Below the pieces are notes generated by a model. The model worked only from the letters and a program-made list of their open reading frames with translations, was not told the DNA's origin and searched no databases. 5,892 nucleotides of DNA from NCBI GenBank assembly GCA_002421995.1, contig DISP01000170.1, forward strand, positions 1-5,892, written 5' to 3'. The position numbers and the translations under genes were made by a program. Below are positions 1 through 5,892 of this stretch, piece by piece (within the stretch, counting starts at the first letter, position 1; each line of letters opens with the position of its first letter). The DNA is from Bacteroidales bacterium UBA6207 (GTDB lineage: Bacteria; Bacteroidota; Bacteroidia; Bacteroidales; F082).

Positions 1-847
1 TTTTATCTGTTCCGTTTGCTTTGTGTTGTTCGAGTAGGGCTCTGTCAACGAAGTTATTGCCATCAGTGAATTTTGTGATCCAGCCGAGACCGGCTTCGAT
101 GGGCGAAGTGGTATCGTTGATGTCGTTGCCATAAAGACAGAATCCCATTTCGAGGCGGAGCGTATCGCGTGCTGCGAGCCCGATGGGTTTTATGCCAAAC
201 CCGGCACCAACTTGAAGCACTGCTTCATACACCTTGCCGGCAACCTCATTGGGAAAATATATCTCGCATCCGCCAGCGCCGGTATATCCTGTTGTTGAAA
301 GCAGAATATTGGGTATCCCCGCAAATTCGAGCACCTTAAATGTATAATACTCCATATCAGTGATCGGGGTATCAGTGAGTTTCTGCATGGCCTGTAACGC
401 CAAAGGGCCCTGAACGGCCAGCTGTGCGGTTTCATCTGAGGCATTTGTTAGCAACGCGCCATTTGTGTTGTTGGCGTTCACCCAATCCCAGTCTTTATCA
501 ATATTGGCGGCATTCACAACAAGCAGATACTCTTCAGCACCAAAGCGATAGACGAGTAAGTCGTCAACAATTCCACCTTTTCCGTTCGGGAAACAGGTGT
601 ATTGCACCTTGCCGTCGTGCAGGGCTGCTACATCGTTGGTGGTGAGACGCTGAACGAGTTCAAAAGCCTTTGGGCCTTTGACCCAAAATTCACCCATATG
701 CGAAACATCAAACACACCTAAAGTTTTGCGCACCGTTTCGTGCTCTGCATTCACACCTTCAAATTGAACCGGCATATCAAATCCGGCAAAAGATACCATC
801 TTACCACCCATGCGGTAATGGTAGCTGTTTAAAGCAGTTTTTTTCAT
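1..847 (-). CDS. gcvT: Aminomethyltransferase (glycine cleavage system T-protein), N-terminal 282 residues, cut by left edge
   Basis: GcvT takes the aminomethyl group carried on lipoylated H-protein and passes the methylene to tetrahydrofolate, releasing ammonia. It acts in the cytoplasm with GcvP, GcvH and Lpd. The translation begins MKKTALNSYHYRMGGKMVSF and shows family landmarks in order: GVFDVSHMGEF at about 44-54, LTTNDV at 68-73, the GKGGIVDDLLVY loop at 89-100 with the aspartate pair D95/D96 that holds the folate-binding catalytic Asp of the family, AVQGP at 144-148, STTGYTGAGGCEI at 184-196, and GLAARDTLRLEMG at 223-235. The start is firm: the ATG at 847-845 has an in-frame stop four codons upstream (859-857), and it aligns with the usual GcvT N-terminus. 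Family members are about 360 residues, so roughly 80 C-terminal residues, mostly the C-terminal barrel, are missing. It is divergent from the signalling genes. No frameshift or lost key residue was seen. Confidence 0.97.
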   Translation of the reverse strand, partial: MKKTALNSYHYRMGGKMVSFAGFDMPVQFEGVNAEHETVRKTLGVFDVSHMGEFWVKGPKAFELVQRLTTNDVAALHDGKVQYTCFPNGKGGIVDDLLVYRFGAEEYLLVVNAANIDKDWDWVNANNTNGALLTNASDETAQLAVQGPLALQAMQKLTDTPITDMEYYTFKVLEFAGIPNILLSTTGYTGAGGCEIYFPNEVAGKVYEAVLQVGAGFGIKPIGLAARDTLRLEMGFCLYGNDINDTTSPIEAGLGWITKFTDGNNFVDRALLEQHKANGTDK

Positions 848-910
848 TGTACTGATTTATAATACGTTTCTAAATTTTCCCGGCTTGTCACCGGACTTAG
901 TTTCAAGTTT

Positions 911-943
911 CAAAGGTAGTGATTTAGGGTAAACAGCACGCAA
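911..943 (-). promoter_or_regulatory. Candidate Bacteroidota-type promoter for gcvT
   Basis: On the minus strand, TACCTTTG at 918-911 is a perfect match to the Bacteroidota -7 element TAnnTTTG. A TTG at 943-941 could serve as the -33 element, with a 22-base spacer, slightly longer than usual. Transcription would start near 905, giving a 5' leader of about 55-60 bases before the gcvT ATG at 847. The leader is too short for a glycine riboswitch. It holds only a weak four-base-pair CCGG/CCGG hairpin (880-883 with 891-894) and no Shine-Dalgarno sequence. The call rests on motif match and position alone. Confidence 0.5.
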
Positions 944-992
944 CAGAAATCCCCTGTCGAAAAATGTAAAAATAAATTGGGTTTAGAAGCTT

Positions 993-1012
993 AAATAAAC
1001 AGCCATTTATTT
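993..1012. repeat. AT-rich inverted repeat next to the -33 box of the operon promoter
   Basis: AAATAAA (993-999) and TTTATTT (1006-1012) form a perfect seven-base dyad around a six-base centre. Its right arm overlaps the proposed -33 TTTG at 1011-1014. It lies upstream of both proposed transcription starts, so if it has a role it would act as DNA, for example as an operator, not as an RNA hairpin. AT-rich dyads of this size are not rare in such intergenic DNA. Confidence 0.35.
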
Positions 1013-1042
1013 TGAAAAGGGCCCTTAAGCGTTGTAAATTAG
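1011..1042 (+). promoter_or_regulatory. Candidate Bacteroidota-type promoter for the receiver/PAS operon
   Basis: TTTG at 1011-1014 matches the -33 element. Twenty bases further on, TAAATTAG at 1035-1042 matches the -7 element TAnnTTTG with one mismatch (A for T at the seventh position). Transcription would begin near 1048. That falls on or just beyond the first in-frame ATG (1047) and leaves a leader of about 55 bases before the ATG at 1104, so it supports the downstream start. Short AT-rich motifs occur by chance, so this is a moderate-to-weak call. Confidence 0.4.
1017..1026. promoter_or_regulatory. 10-bp perfect palindrome within the promoter spacer (possible operator)
   Basis: AAGGGCCCTT is perfectly palindromic and is the only GC-rich stretch in the surrounding AT-rich region. 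It lies in the 20-base spacer between the proposed -33 (1011-1014) and -7 (1035-1042) boxes, where a bound protein would block polymerase. A wider six-base dyad, GCTTAA at 989-994 with TTAAGC at 1025-1030, overlaps it. No regulator can be named. Confidence 0.25.
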
Positions 1043-1103
1043 CCGGATGATTGGATTCGCAGGAGATTTGTCATATTTCCTGCCTTATTTAAAGTTTAGC
1101 CTT

Positions 1104-4100
1104 ATGAACGAAAACCTCAGGATACTTTTTGCCGAAGACAATATCAAGGATCACCAGATCATCGTGGACACCTTGAAGGCCGGCCTTGCTTTTGAAAGTT
1201 TAAGGGTTGACAAAATGGCTGATTTTGAGCAATCGCTGACAGACTTTCGTCCTGATCTGGTACTTTTGGATTACACCTTGATTGATTTTAACGGACTTGA
1301 AGCCATCACAAAGGCAAAATCAATCACACCCGAAACACCCTTGATCGTGTTTACTGGATCGCGCAGCGAAGACATTGCACTACAGTGTATTAAAGCGGGT
1401 GCCGCTCACTATCTACTGAAAAATGAACTGAAGCTTTTACCGGTGATTGTTGCCAACACACTTGCAGTTTGCAGCACCCTGAAAGAAAAGCGGGCACTTG
1501 AGATGCTGCTCAACAGCACCGAAAACAAGTATGGCCAGTATGTGCAACATGCTCCCGAGGGCATTTGTATTGTAAATCATGACGGTCGCTACATCGAAGT
1601 GAATCAGGCGGCCCTGGATATGACAGGCTATTCCCGGGAGGAATTGCTCAATATGTATCTTTTTGAGTTGCTGACACCTGCTTCGGCACCGGAAGGAATG
1701 GCGCATTTTAAGCGTTTGCAGACAGAAGGGGAAGCTTATTCCGAGCTGGAGATAAAAATCAAAGGCGAAAAATTAGTGTACTGGGCCGTGAAAGCAGTGG
1801 CTCTGCCCGATGGAACCTTCATGGCTTTCATCAGCGATGTTTCCGAACGCATTAAAGCTGAACTGGAAAAAGCCAGAAGCGAAAAACGCTACCACGATCT
1901 TATCAACACCATGGATCAAGGGCTTGCACTGCATGAACTCATAACCGACGACAACGGAAAAGCGGTTGATTATCGTTTTTTAGAGGTGAACGACAGTTTT
2001 ACGAAGATCACGGGCCTGACGCGCGATGCCCTGCTAGGTAAAACAGTGAAAGAGGTTTTACCGGGCACCGAGCAATATTGGATTGATATCTATGCCGAAG
2101 TTGCCATATCAGGTGTCAGCAGGGAGTTTGAAAACTATTCAGCACAATTAGACCGCACCTTCCGGGTAATTGCATATTGTCCGGAACGGGGCAGCTTTGC
2201 CACCATTGTTGAAGATGTGACAGAAAAAATAGCCATACATCGCCAACTTCAGGAGAGTGAGCAGAAATATAGGATGATTGCCGAAAACAGTGCCGACGTC
2301 ATTTTTACCATGGATTTAAATCTGAACACGCATTATATCAGCCCCTCAGTTACAAAGTTAAACGGTTACACTGTCGAAGAGAGTATGACTCTGCCGTTTA
2401 TGTTTTTCGTGGCAGAAAAAGACAGGTCAAAACTTCAACTGCTCATCACGGAAGAGTTGGAAAAGGAAGCCGTTGCAGAAGGTGATCCTGACCGTGCTGT
2501 CAATATTGAATACAGTCTTATGCACAAAGATGGGCACTTTGTGGATGTGGAAGCACGTGTGCGTTTTCTACGGGATGAAAGCGGAAAAGCCATTGGTCTT
2601 ACGGGACTTGCCCGTGATGTCACCGAGCGGAAAAAGCTCGAAATGGAATTGTCAGTCAGCAACAACCGTTTCCGACAGGTGATCGAGGAGAGCCAGTCGG
2701 TGGTTTGGGAATGCGACCCGCAAGGCATGATCACCTATATCAGTCCTTTGAGCAACATCATGCTTGGCTACACACCGGAAGAAATTGTCGGACTGAAACA
2801 TGTGTTTGATTTTGCAGCTTTTGACCAGACCGAAAGCTTTAAGGAAGTTTGCCTCACTGCTTTTAAACAGCAAAAACAATACAAGGATTTTATTCATCCT
2901 GTTTTGCACAAGGATGGGCAGCTGGTGTATGTGAGCAGCAATGGCAATCCTGTGCTTGACGAGGCAGGACAACTGACAGGCTACCGTGGTGTGGACCAGG
3001 ATGTGACACGCAGGGTGATGGCTAACAAGGAGTTGCAGCAAAGCCGCAACAACTTCAATGCACTCATGGAAGCGGTTACAGAAACCCTCTTTCTCATGGA
3101 CATGGAAGGGAATATTTTGGCTGCTAACAGCGAAACAGCAAGACGATTAGACATGAGTCACGATGAATGTCTGCGTTTGAATGCGTATAACTTTTTTCCC
3201 GATGAAGTGAAACCCGAAATCAGGCAATACCTCTCAGAAATTGAAAGAACAAAACAAATGGTTGCTTTCGAGGACCTGAGGTATGGCCGGTGGATAATGA
3301 ATCATGTCTTTCCGGTGATTCAGAAAGATAAAGTGTTGGGCTTTGCCGTATTTGGGATGGACATCACCGAAAGGAAATTAGCCGAAGAAGAAAATCTTGA
3401 ACTGACACAAACGCTCAAAGCGGTCACTGCAGCTGCGTATGATGGCATTATTATGATGGACGACATGGGTAAAGTTGTTTTCTGGAACCAGGCAGCCGAA
3501 AAGATTTTTGGTTATTCCGGGGATGAAATCATCGGCAAAAACCTTCATCAACTGCTCGCTCCCGAGGAATATCACAGTGCGCATGCCAATGCCTTTGCAT
3601 CGTTTGTCCGCTCCGGCCAAGGCAATGCTGTTGGCAAGACACTCGAACTCCGTGCAATACAAAAATCGGGCGCTGTTTTACCCATCGAACTTTCACTGTC
3701 GGCCATTCGTCTCAAGGAGCGCTGGATGGCTGTGGGCATTGTCCGCGACATCAGCGAACGCTTAAAGGCTGCCAGCTTGGTTGAAGAAAGTATGAAGCTG
3801 AAAAACCTGCTCTTCAACGTCTCTAACGACGGCATCGTATTGATTGACCGGACGCATAAGGTGTTTGATGCCAATGAACGCTTTTGTCAGATGCTTGGCT
3901 ATGTAAAAGATGAAATCATACAGCTTTCGACCTGGGATTATGACAATAATATGAAAAAGACCGATGTTGTGGAGAACTTCGGCGAGGTGAGTGCCATCAA
4001 CATGGTGTTCGACACTGCCCACCGGCGCAAAGATGGCAGCGTTTACGATGTGGAAGTTAGCGCCAACGGTTTCAAGCTCGACGATCAGGCTTATGTGGTT

Positions 4101-4292
4101 TGCGTTTGCCGCGACATCAGCGAGCGTAAACGCTATGAAAGAGAGTTGCAGCAAAAGATTGATGAACTCGAAAAATTCAACCGCTTCACCATGGGAAGGG
4201 AATTGAAAATGATTGAACTCAAAGCCGAGATCAATAAGCTGCTGCAAAACAATGGACTTCCAGCAAGATACGACCTGAAAGAAATGCTGTGA
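1104..4292 (+). CDS. Receiver domain plus seven PAS domains, no output domain (1062 aa)
   Basis: This is a soluble signalling protein with no signal peptide or membrane segment. The receiver spans about 5-122 and has a complete active site: acidic pair E11/D12, phospho-acceptor D56, T84 and K106. Seven PAS domains follow, at roughly 140-250, 262-375, 385-509, 520-637, 648-757, 770-886 and 898-1008. Each ends in the D-[VI]-[TS]-E-[RK] type exit motif (D245, D371, D505, D633, D753, D882, D1004; the fourth reads DVTRR), giving a period of 120-134 residues. The C-terminus (about 1009-1050) is a predicted coiled coil containing FNRFTMGRELKMIEL, a motif I recall from linkers and ends of multi-PAS proteins. 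No HisKA, HATPase, GGDEF, EAL, HD-GYP or DNA-binding sequence is visible. The first in-frame ATG is at 1047, but I chose 1104: the receiver strand begins directly after it (MNENLRILFAEDN), and the extra 19 residues overlap the proposed transcription start. It leads an operon with the next receiver/PAS gene. The domain calls are firm; the partner and signal are unknown. Confidence 0.93.
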   Translation: MNENLRILFAEDNIKDHQIIVDTLKAGLAFESLRVDKMADFEQSLTDFRPDLVLLDYTLIDFNGLEAITKAKSITPETPLIVFTGSRSEDIALQCIKAGAAHYLLKNELKLLPVIVANTLAVCSTLKEKRALEMLLNSTENKYGQYVQHAPEGICIVNHDGRYIEVNQAALDMTGYSREELLNMYLFELLTPASAPEGMAHFKRLQTEGEAYSELEIKIKGEKLVYWAVKAVALPDGTFMAFISDVSERIKAELEKARSEKRYHDLINTMDQGLALHELITDDNGKAVDYRFLEVNDSFTKITGLTRDALLGKTVKEVLPGTEQYWIDIYAEVAISGVSREFENYSAQLDRTFRVIAYCPERGSFATIVEDVTEKIAIHRQLQESEQKYRMIAENSADVIFTMDLNLNTHYISPSVTKLNGYTVEESMTLPFMFFVAEKDRSKLQLLITEELEKEAVAEGDPDRAVNIEYSLMHKDGHFVDVEARVRFLRDESGKAIGLTGLARDVTERKKLEMELSVSNNRFRQVIEESQSVVWECDPQGMITYISPLSNIMLGYTPEEIVGLKHVFDFAAFDQTESFKEVCLTAFKQQKQYKDFIHPVLHKDGQLVYVSSNGNPVLDEAGQLTGYRGVDQDVTRRVMANKELQQSRNNFNALMEAVTETLFLMDMEGNILAANSETARRLDMSHDECLRLNAYNFFPDEVKPEIRQYLSEIERTKQMVAFEDLRYGRWIMNHVFPVIQKDKVLGFAVFGMDITERKLAEEENLELTQTLKAVTAAAYDGIIMMDDMGKVVFWNQAAEKIFGYSGDEIIGKNLHQLLAPEEYHSAHANAFASFVRSGQGNAVGKTLELRAIQKSGAVLPIELSLSAIRLKERWMAVGIVRDISERLKAASLVEESMKLKNLLFNVSNDGIVLIDRTHKVFDANERFCQMLGYVKDEIIQLSTWDYDNNMKKTDVVENFGEVSAINMVFDTAHRRKDGSVYDVEVSANGFKLDDQAYVVCVCRDISERKRYERELQQKIDELEKFNRFTMGRELKMIELKAEINKLLQNNGLPARYDLKEML

Positions 4293-4311
4293 CCAGTCCA
4301 ATAGTGTAAAA

Positions 4312-4332
4312 ATGAAAAAACTGAAACAATGA
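4312..4332 (+). other. Six-codon mini-ORF overlapping the next start codon (ATGA)
   Basis: An ATG at 4312 opens MKKLKQ and stops at TGA 4330-4332, sharing ATGA (4329-4332) with the start of the following receiver/PAS gene. Overlaps of this form can couple translation: a ribosome ending on the mini-ORF can restart on the adjacent ATG. The 36-base gap is A-rich and has no Shine-Dalgarno sequence. Chance is a fair alternative explanation. Confidence 0.2.
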
Positions 4333-5892
4333 ATCAAAAGCAACATAAAATACTGATAATTGATGATATGGCAAGTAACAGGCTTGCTCTTTCGGCGCTA
4401 ATCTCGAGTCATTTTGAAAAGGCTGAAATCACCATGGCCGAAAACGGAGAAGAAGGCCTCCGGCTCATTGAAAGCATCAAACCGGATTTGGTTCTGCTTG
4501 ATATCATCATGCCGGGCATGGATGGTTTTGAGGTTTGCACCCAGCTAAAGCAGCTGGAAGAAACAAAAGAAATTCCTGTGCTGTTGCTTTCGGCGGTTAA
4601 AACAGATTCCAACGCGCGCATCAAGGCCCTTGAATGTGGCGCCGAAGCTTTTTTGAGTCGGCCGGTTGAAGACGCTGAACTTATGGCGCAAATAAGCGCG
4701 CTGCTGCGCGAAAAGATTGAAGAGGATCACAAAGAACAATCCATGCTTCAGCTCGAAATGCTTGTTAAGGAACGAACCTTGTTACTGGAAAAAGAACTTA
4801 ACGAGCGAAAAGCTACTGAGACACGGCTGCAACAAGCAATAAAAAGTCTTGAAGATCAGCGCAAAGCATCCATCAACCTCCTGCAGGACCTGCATGATGA
4901 AATGGCTGAAAAAAGAAAAACACAGGAAACGCTCAGCAGCAGCGAAGAACGTTTCAGGCTGGTGTTTGAGAACTCCCCGCTCGGAATGCTTACGTTCGCG
5001 CCCGATGGCGTCATCACCGCCTGCAACGAAAGGTTTGTATCAATCATCGGATCAAGCTATGAGCAGCTGCTTGGCCTGCAGATGCTGCAGCTGCCCGATG
5101 AAAAGATGGTGACTGCCCTGCAGCAAACACTTAACGGCGAAAATGCTTATTACGAAGGTTTGTATGTTTCAATGACTGCCAATAAGTCAACCTGGGTCAA
5201 GGTCCACTTCTCGCCTATTTTCGATAAAAATGCGGTGATTACAGGTGGTGTTGGCCTTGTTGAGGACGTGACCGAACAGGTGCAATCCGAAAAACTTCGT
5301 CAGGAATATGAAGACCGTTTCAAAAAGTCGTTCTATTCCAGTCCGGTTGCCATCTCCATCACCCGCCTGCCCGATTCCATGTATATTGACATCAACGATG
5401 CCTATTGCAGACTCACAGGCTTCAGCCGCGAACAAATAGTCGGGCATACCGTGTTTGAACTCGGCGTGATTGACCTTGAGCTTCGCCAACGTATATTGGA
5501 CGAGATTATTCAGGGTAACGACATACACGAATTCCTTGTGCCGGTTCATACCCGAAGTCATGATATCAAATTGGTTTATATCAGCGTTGAGCCTTACGAG
5601 ATGAATGAGGTGAAATACCTTTTCACGACACTCATTGATGTAACCGAGCAGAAGATGTATGAAAAAGAGTTAGTTAAGCTCACCCGGGCAGTGGAGCAGT
5701 CGCCGGTTTCAATTGTTATCACCGATCTCGAGGGCGTGATTGAATATGTGAACCCCAAGGTGATCGAAACAACAGGTTATAGCCCGAACGAATTGATTGG
5801 AAACAATCCCAGGGTGCTCAAATCGGGGGAGATGTCGGACGCAGGATACAAAAAAATGTATCAGGCAATCAGCAACGGACAAATTTGGTCAG
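4329..5892 (+). CDS. Receiver/multi-PAS signalling protein, probable histidine kinase, cut by right edge (first 521 residues)
   Basis: This is the N-terminal part of a cytoplasmic signalling protein. The receiver spans about 6-128: acidic pair D12/D13, phospho-acceptor D58 in LVLLDIIMPGMDGFEV, and S88 at the Ser/Thr position. The position normally held by the invariant lysine before proline is R111 (AFLSRPV). A long coiled coil follows at about 129-205, containing LVKERT and heptad-like charged repeats. PAS 1 spans about 205-316 (exit VEDVTEQ) and PAS 2 about 328-441 (exit IDVTEQ). PAS 3 starts near 452 and is truncated; it contains NPRVLKSGEM and ends at the window edge in NGQIW. In this family such an arrangement usually leads to further PAS and a HisKA/HATPase kinase core, but none of that is in the window, so the kinase call is inference. 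The ATG at 4329 is the only start possible in frame, because a TAG lies nine codons upstream (4302) with no ATG, GTG or TTG between. It lies 36 bases after the preceding gene, with no terminator or promoter motif in the gap, so the two are likely co-transcribed. Confidence 0.92.
   Translation, partial: MNQKQHKILIIDDMASNRLALSALISSHFEKAEITMAENGEEGLRLIESIKPDLVLLDIIMPGMDGFEVCTQLKQLEETKEIPVLLLSAVKTDSNARIKALECGAEAFLSRPVEDAELMAQISALLREKIEEDHKEQSMLQLEMLVKERTLLLEKELNERKATETRLQQAIKSLEDQRKASINLLQDLHDEMAEKRKTQETLSSSEERFRLVFENSPLGMLTFAPDGVITACNERFVSIIGSSYEQLLGLQMLQLPDEKMVTALQQTLNGENAYYEGLYVSMTANKSTWVKVHFSPIFDKNAVITGGVGLVEDVTEQVQSEKLRQEYEDRFKKSFYSSPVAISITRLPDSMYIDINDAYCRLTGFSREQIVGHTVFELGVIDLELRQRILDEIIQGNDIHEFLVPVHTRSHDIKLVYISVEPYEMNEVKYLFTTLIDVTEQKMYEKELVKLTRAVEQSPVSIVITDLEGVIEYVNPKVIETTGYSPNELIGNNPRVLKSGEMSDAGYKKMYQAISNGQIWS

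Noticed and set aside
424..645. Plus-strand open frame within the gcvT region
   Set aside because: It is antisense to well-conserved GcvT sequence including the GGIVDD loop, and its translation (rich in Arg, His, Cys and Trp) resembles no protein I know.
848..910. Glycine riboswitch in the gcvT leader
   Set aside because: The leader is only about 60 bases and has a single weak four-base-pair hairpin, too short for either glycine aptamer.
2652..3041. 129-codon open frame on the minus strand
   Set aside because: It is antisense to PAS 4, with Cys/His-rich low-information translation and no start context. It is a shadow of the real gene.
3743..4123. 15-base exact repeat (CCGCGACATCAGCGA at 3743-3757 and 4109-4123) suggesting recent PAS duplication
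   Set aside because: It encodes the shared exit motif RDISER of PAS 6 and PAS 7. The domain bodies are strongly diverged, so conserved protein sequence with similar codon use is enough to explain it.
4293..4328. Intrinsic terminator between the two receiver/PAS genes
   Set aside because: There is no GC-rich inverted repeat and no T-run; the gap is A-rich and single-stranded in character.
4260..4330. A frameshift or nonsense mutation that separates the receiver-7xPAS protein from a kinase domain
   Set aside because: The frame runs cleanly through a coiled coil to the stop. No HisKA or HATPase sequence is present in any frame before the next gene, which starts with its own receiver.
3762..4346. 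194-codon open frame on the minus strand
   Set aside because: It lies wholly across the last PAS domain, the coiled coil and the intergenic gap of the plus-strand operon. Its translation has no recognisable motif, and the plus strand shows clear PAS domain sequence, so it is an antisense shadow.
4849..5112. 87-codon plus-strand frame inside the second receiver/PAS gene
   Set aside because: It is out of frame with the coiled coil and PAS 1, and its Lys/Arg/Ser/Cys-rich translation is typical of a frame-shifted read.

Overview
The window looks like chromosomal DNA from a member of the Bacteroidota. Three things point there: none of the three gene starts has a Shine-Dalgarno sequence, the intergenic region carries matches to the Bacteroidota promoter (-33 TTTG / -7 TAnnTTTG), and the signalling genes are the receiver-plus-many-PAS type common in free-living Bacteroidota. 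The assignment rests on style and context, not on a database match.

Layout. Positions 1-847 (minus strand) hold the first 282 codons of gcvT, the aminomethyltransferase of the glycine cleavage system; its C-terminus lies beyond the left edge. Positions 848-1103 are a divergent intergenic region with a candidate promoter for each direction and two dyad-symmetric elements between or within them. Positions 1104-4292 (plus) encode a 1062-residue soluble protein made of an N-terminal receiver domain, seven consecutive PAS domains and a short C-terminal coiled coil. It has no histidine kinase, cyclase, phosphodiesterase or DNA-binding domain. After a 36-base gap, positions 4329-5892 (plus) encode a second N-terminal receiver protein with a long coiled coil, two complete PAS domains and a third PAS cut by the right edge. 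Its output domain, probably a histidine kinase, would lie outside the window.

How they could work together. The two receiver/PAS genes are almost certainly co-transcribed and probably belong to one phosphorelay. The first product can accept a phosphoryl group (complete receiver active site) and sense or dimerise through its PAS array, but cannot signal alone. It may be an adaptor or scaffold, or a phosphate-controlled sensor that acts on the partner encoded next. The second receiver has an arginine where receivers normally carry the invariant lysine, so the two receivers may not behave alike. gcvT is a housekeeping neighbour read from its own promoter, with no visible functional link.

No mobile element, CRISPR array, tRNA or rRNA was seen. 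The most unusual item is the output-less receiver-7xPAS protein paired with a second receiver-PAS protein; the rest is ordinary.
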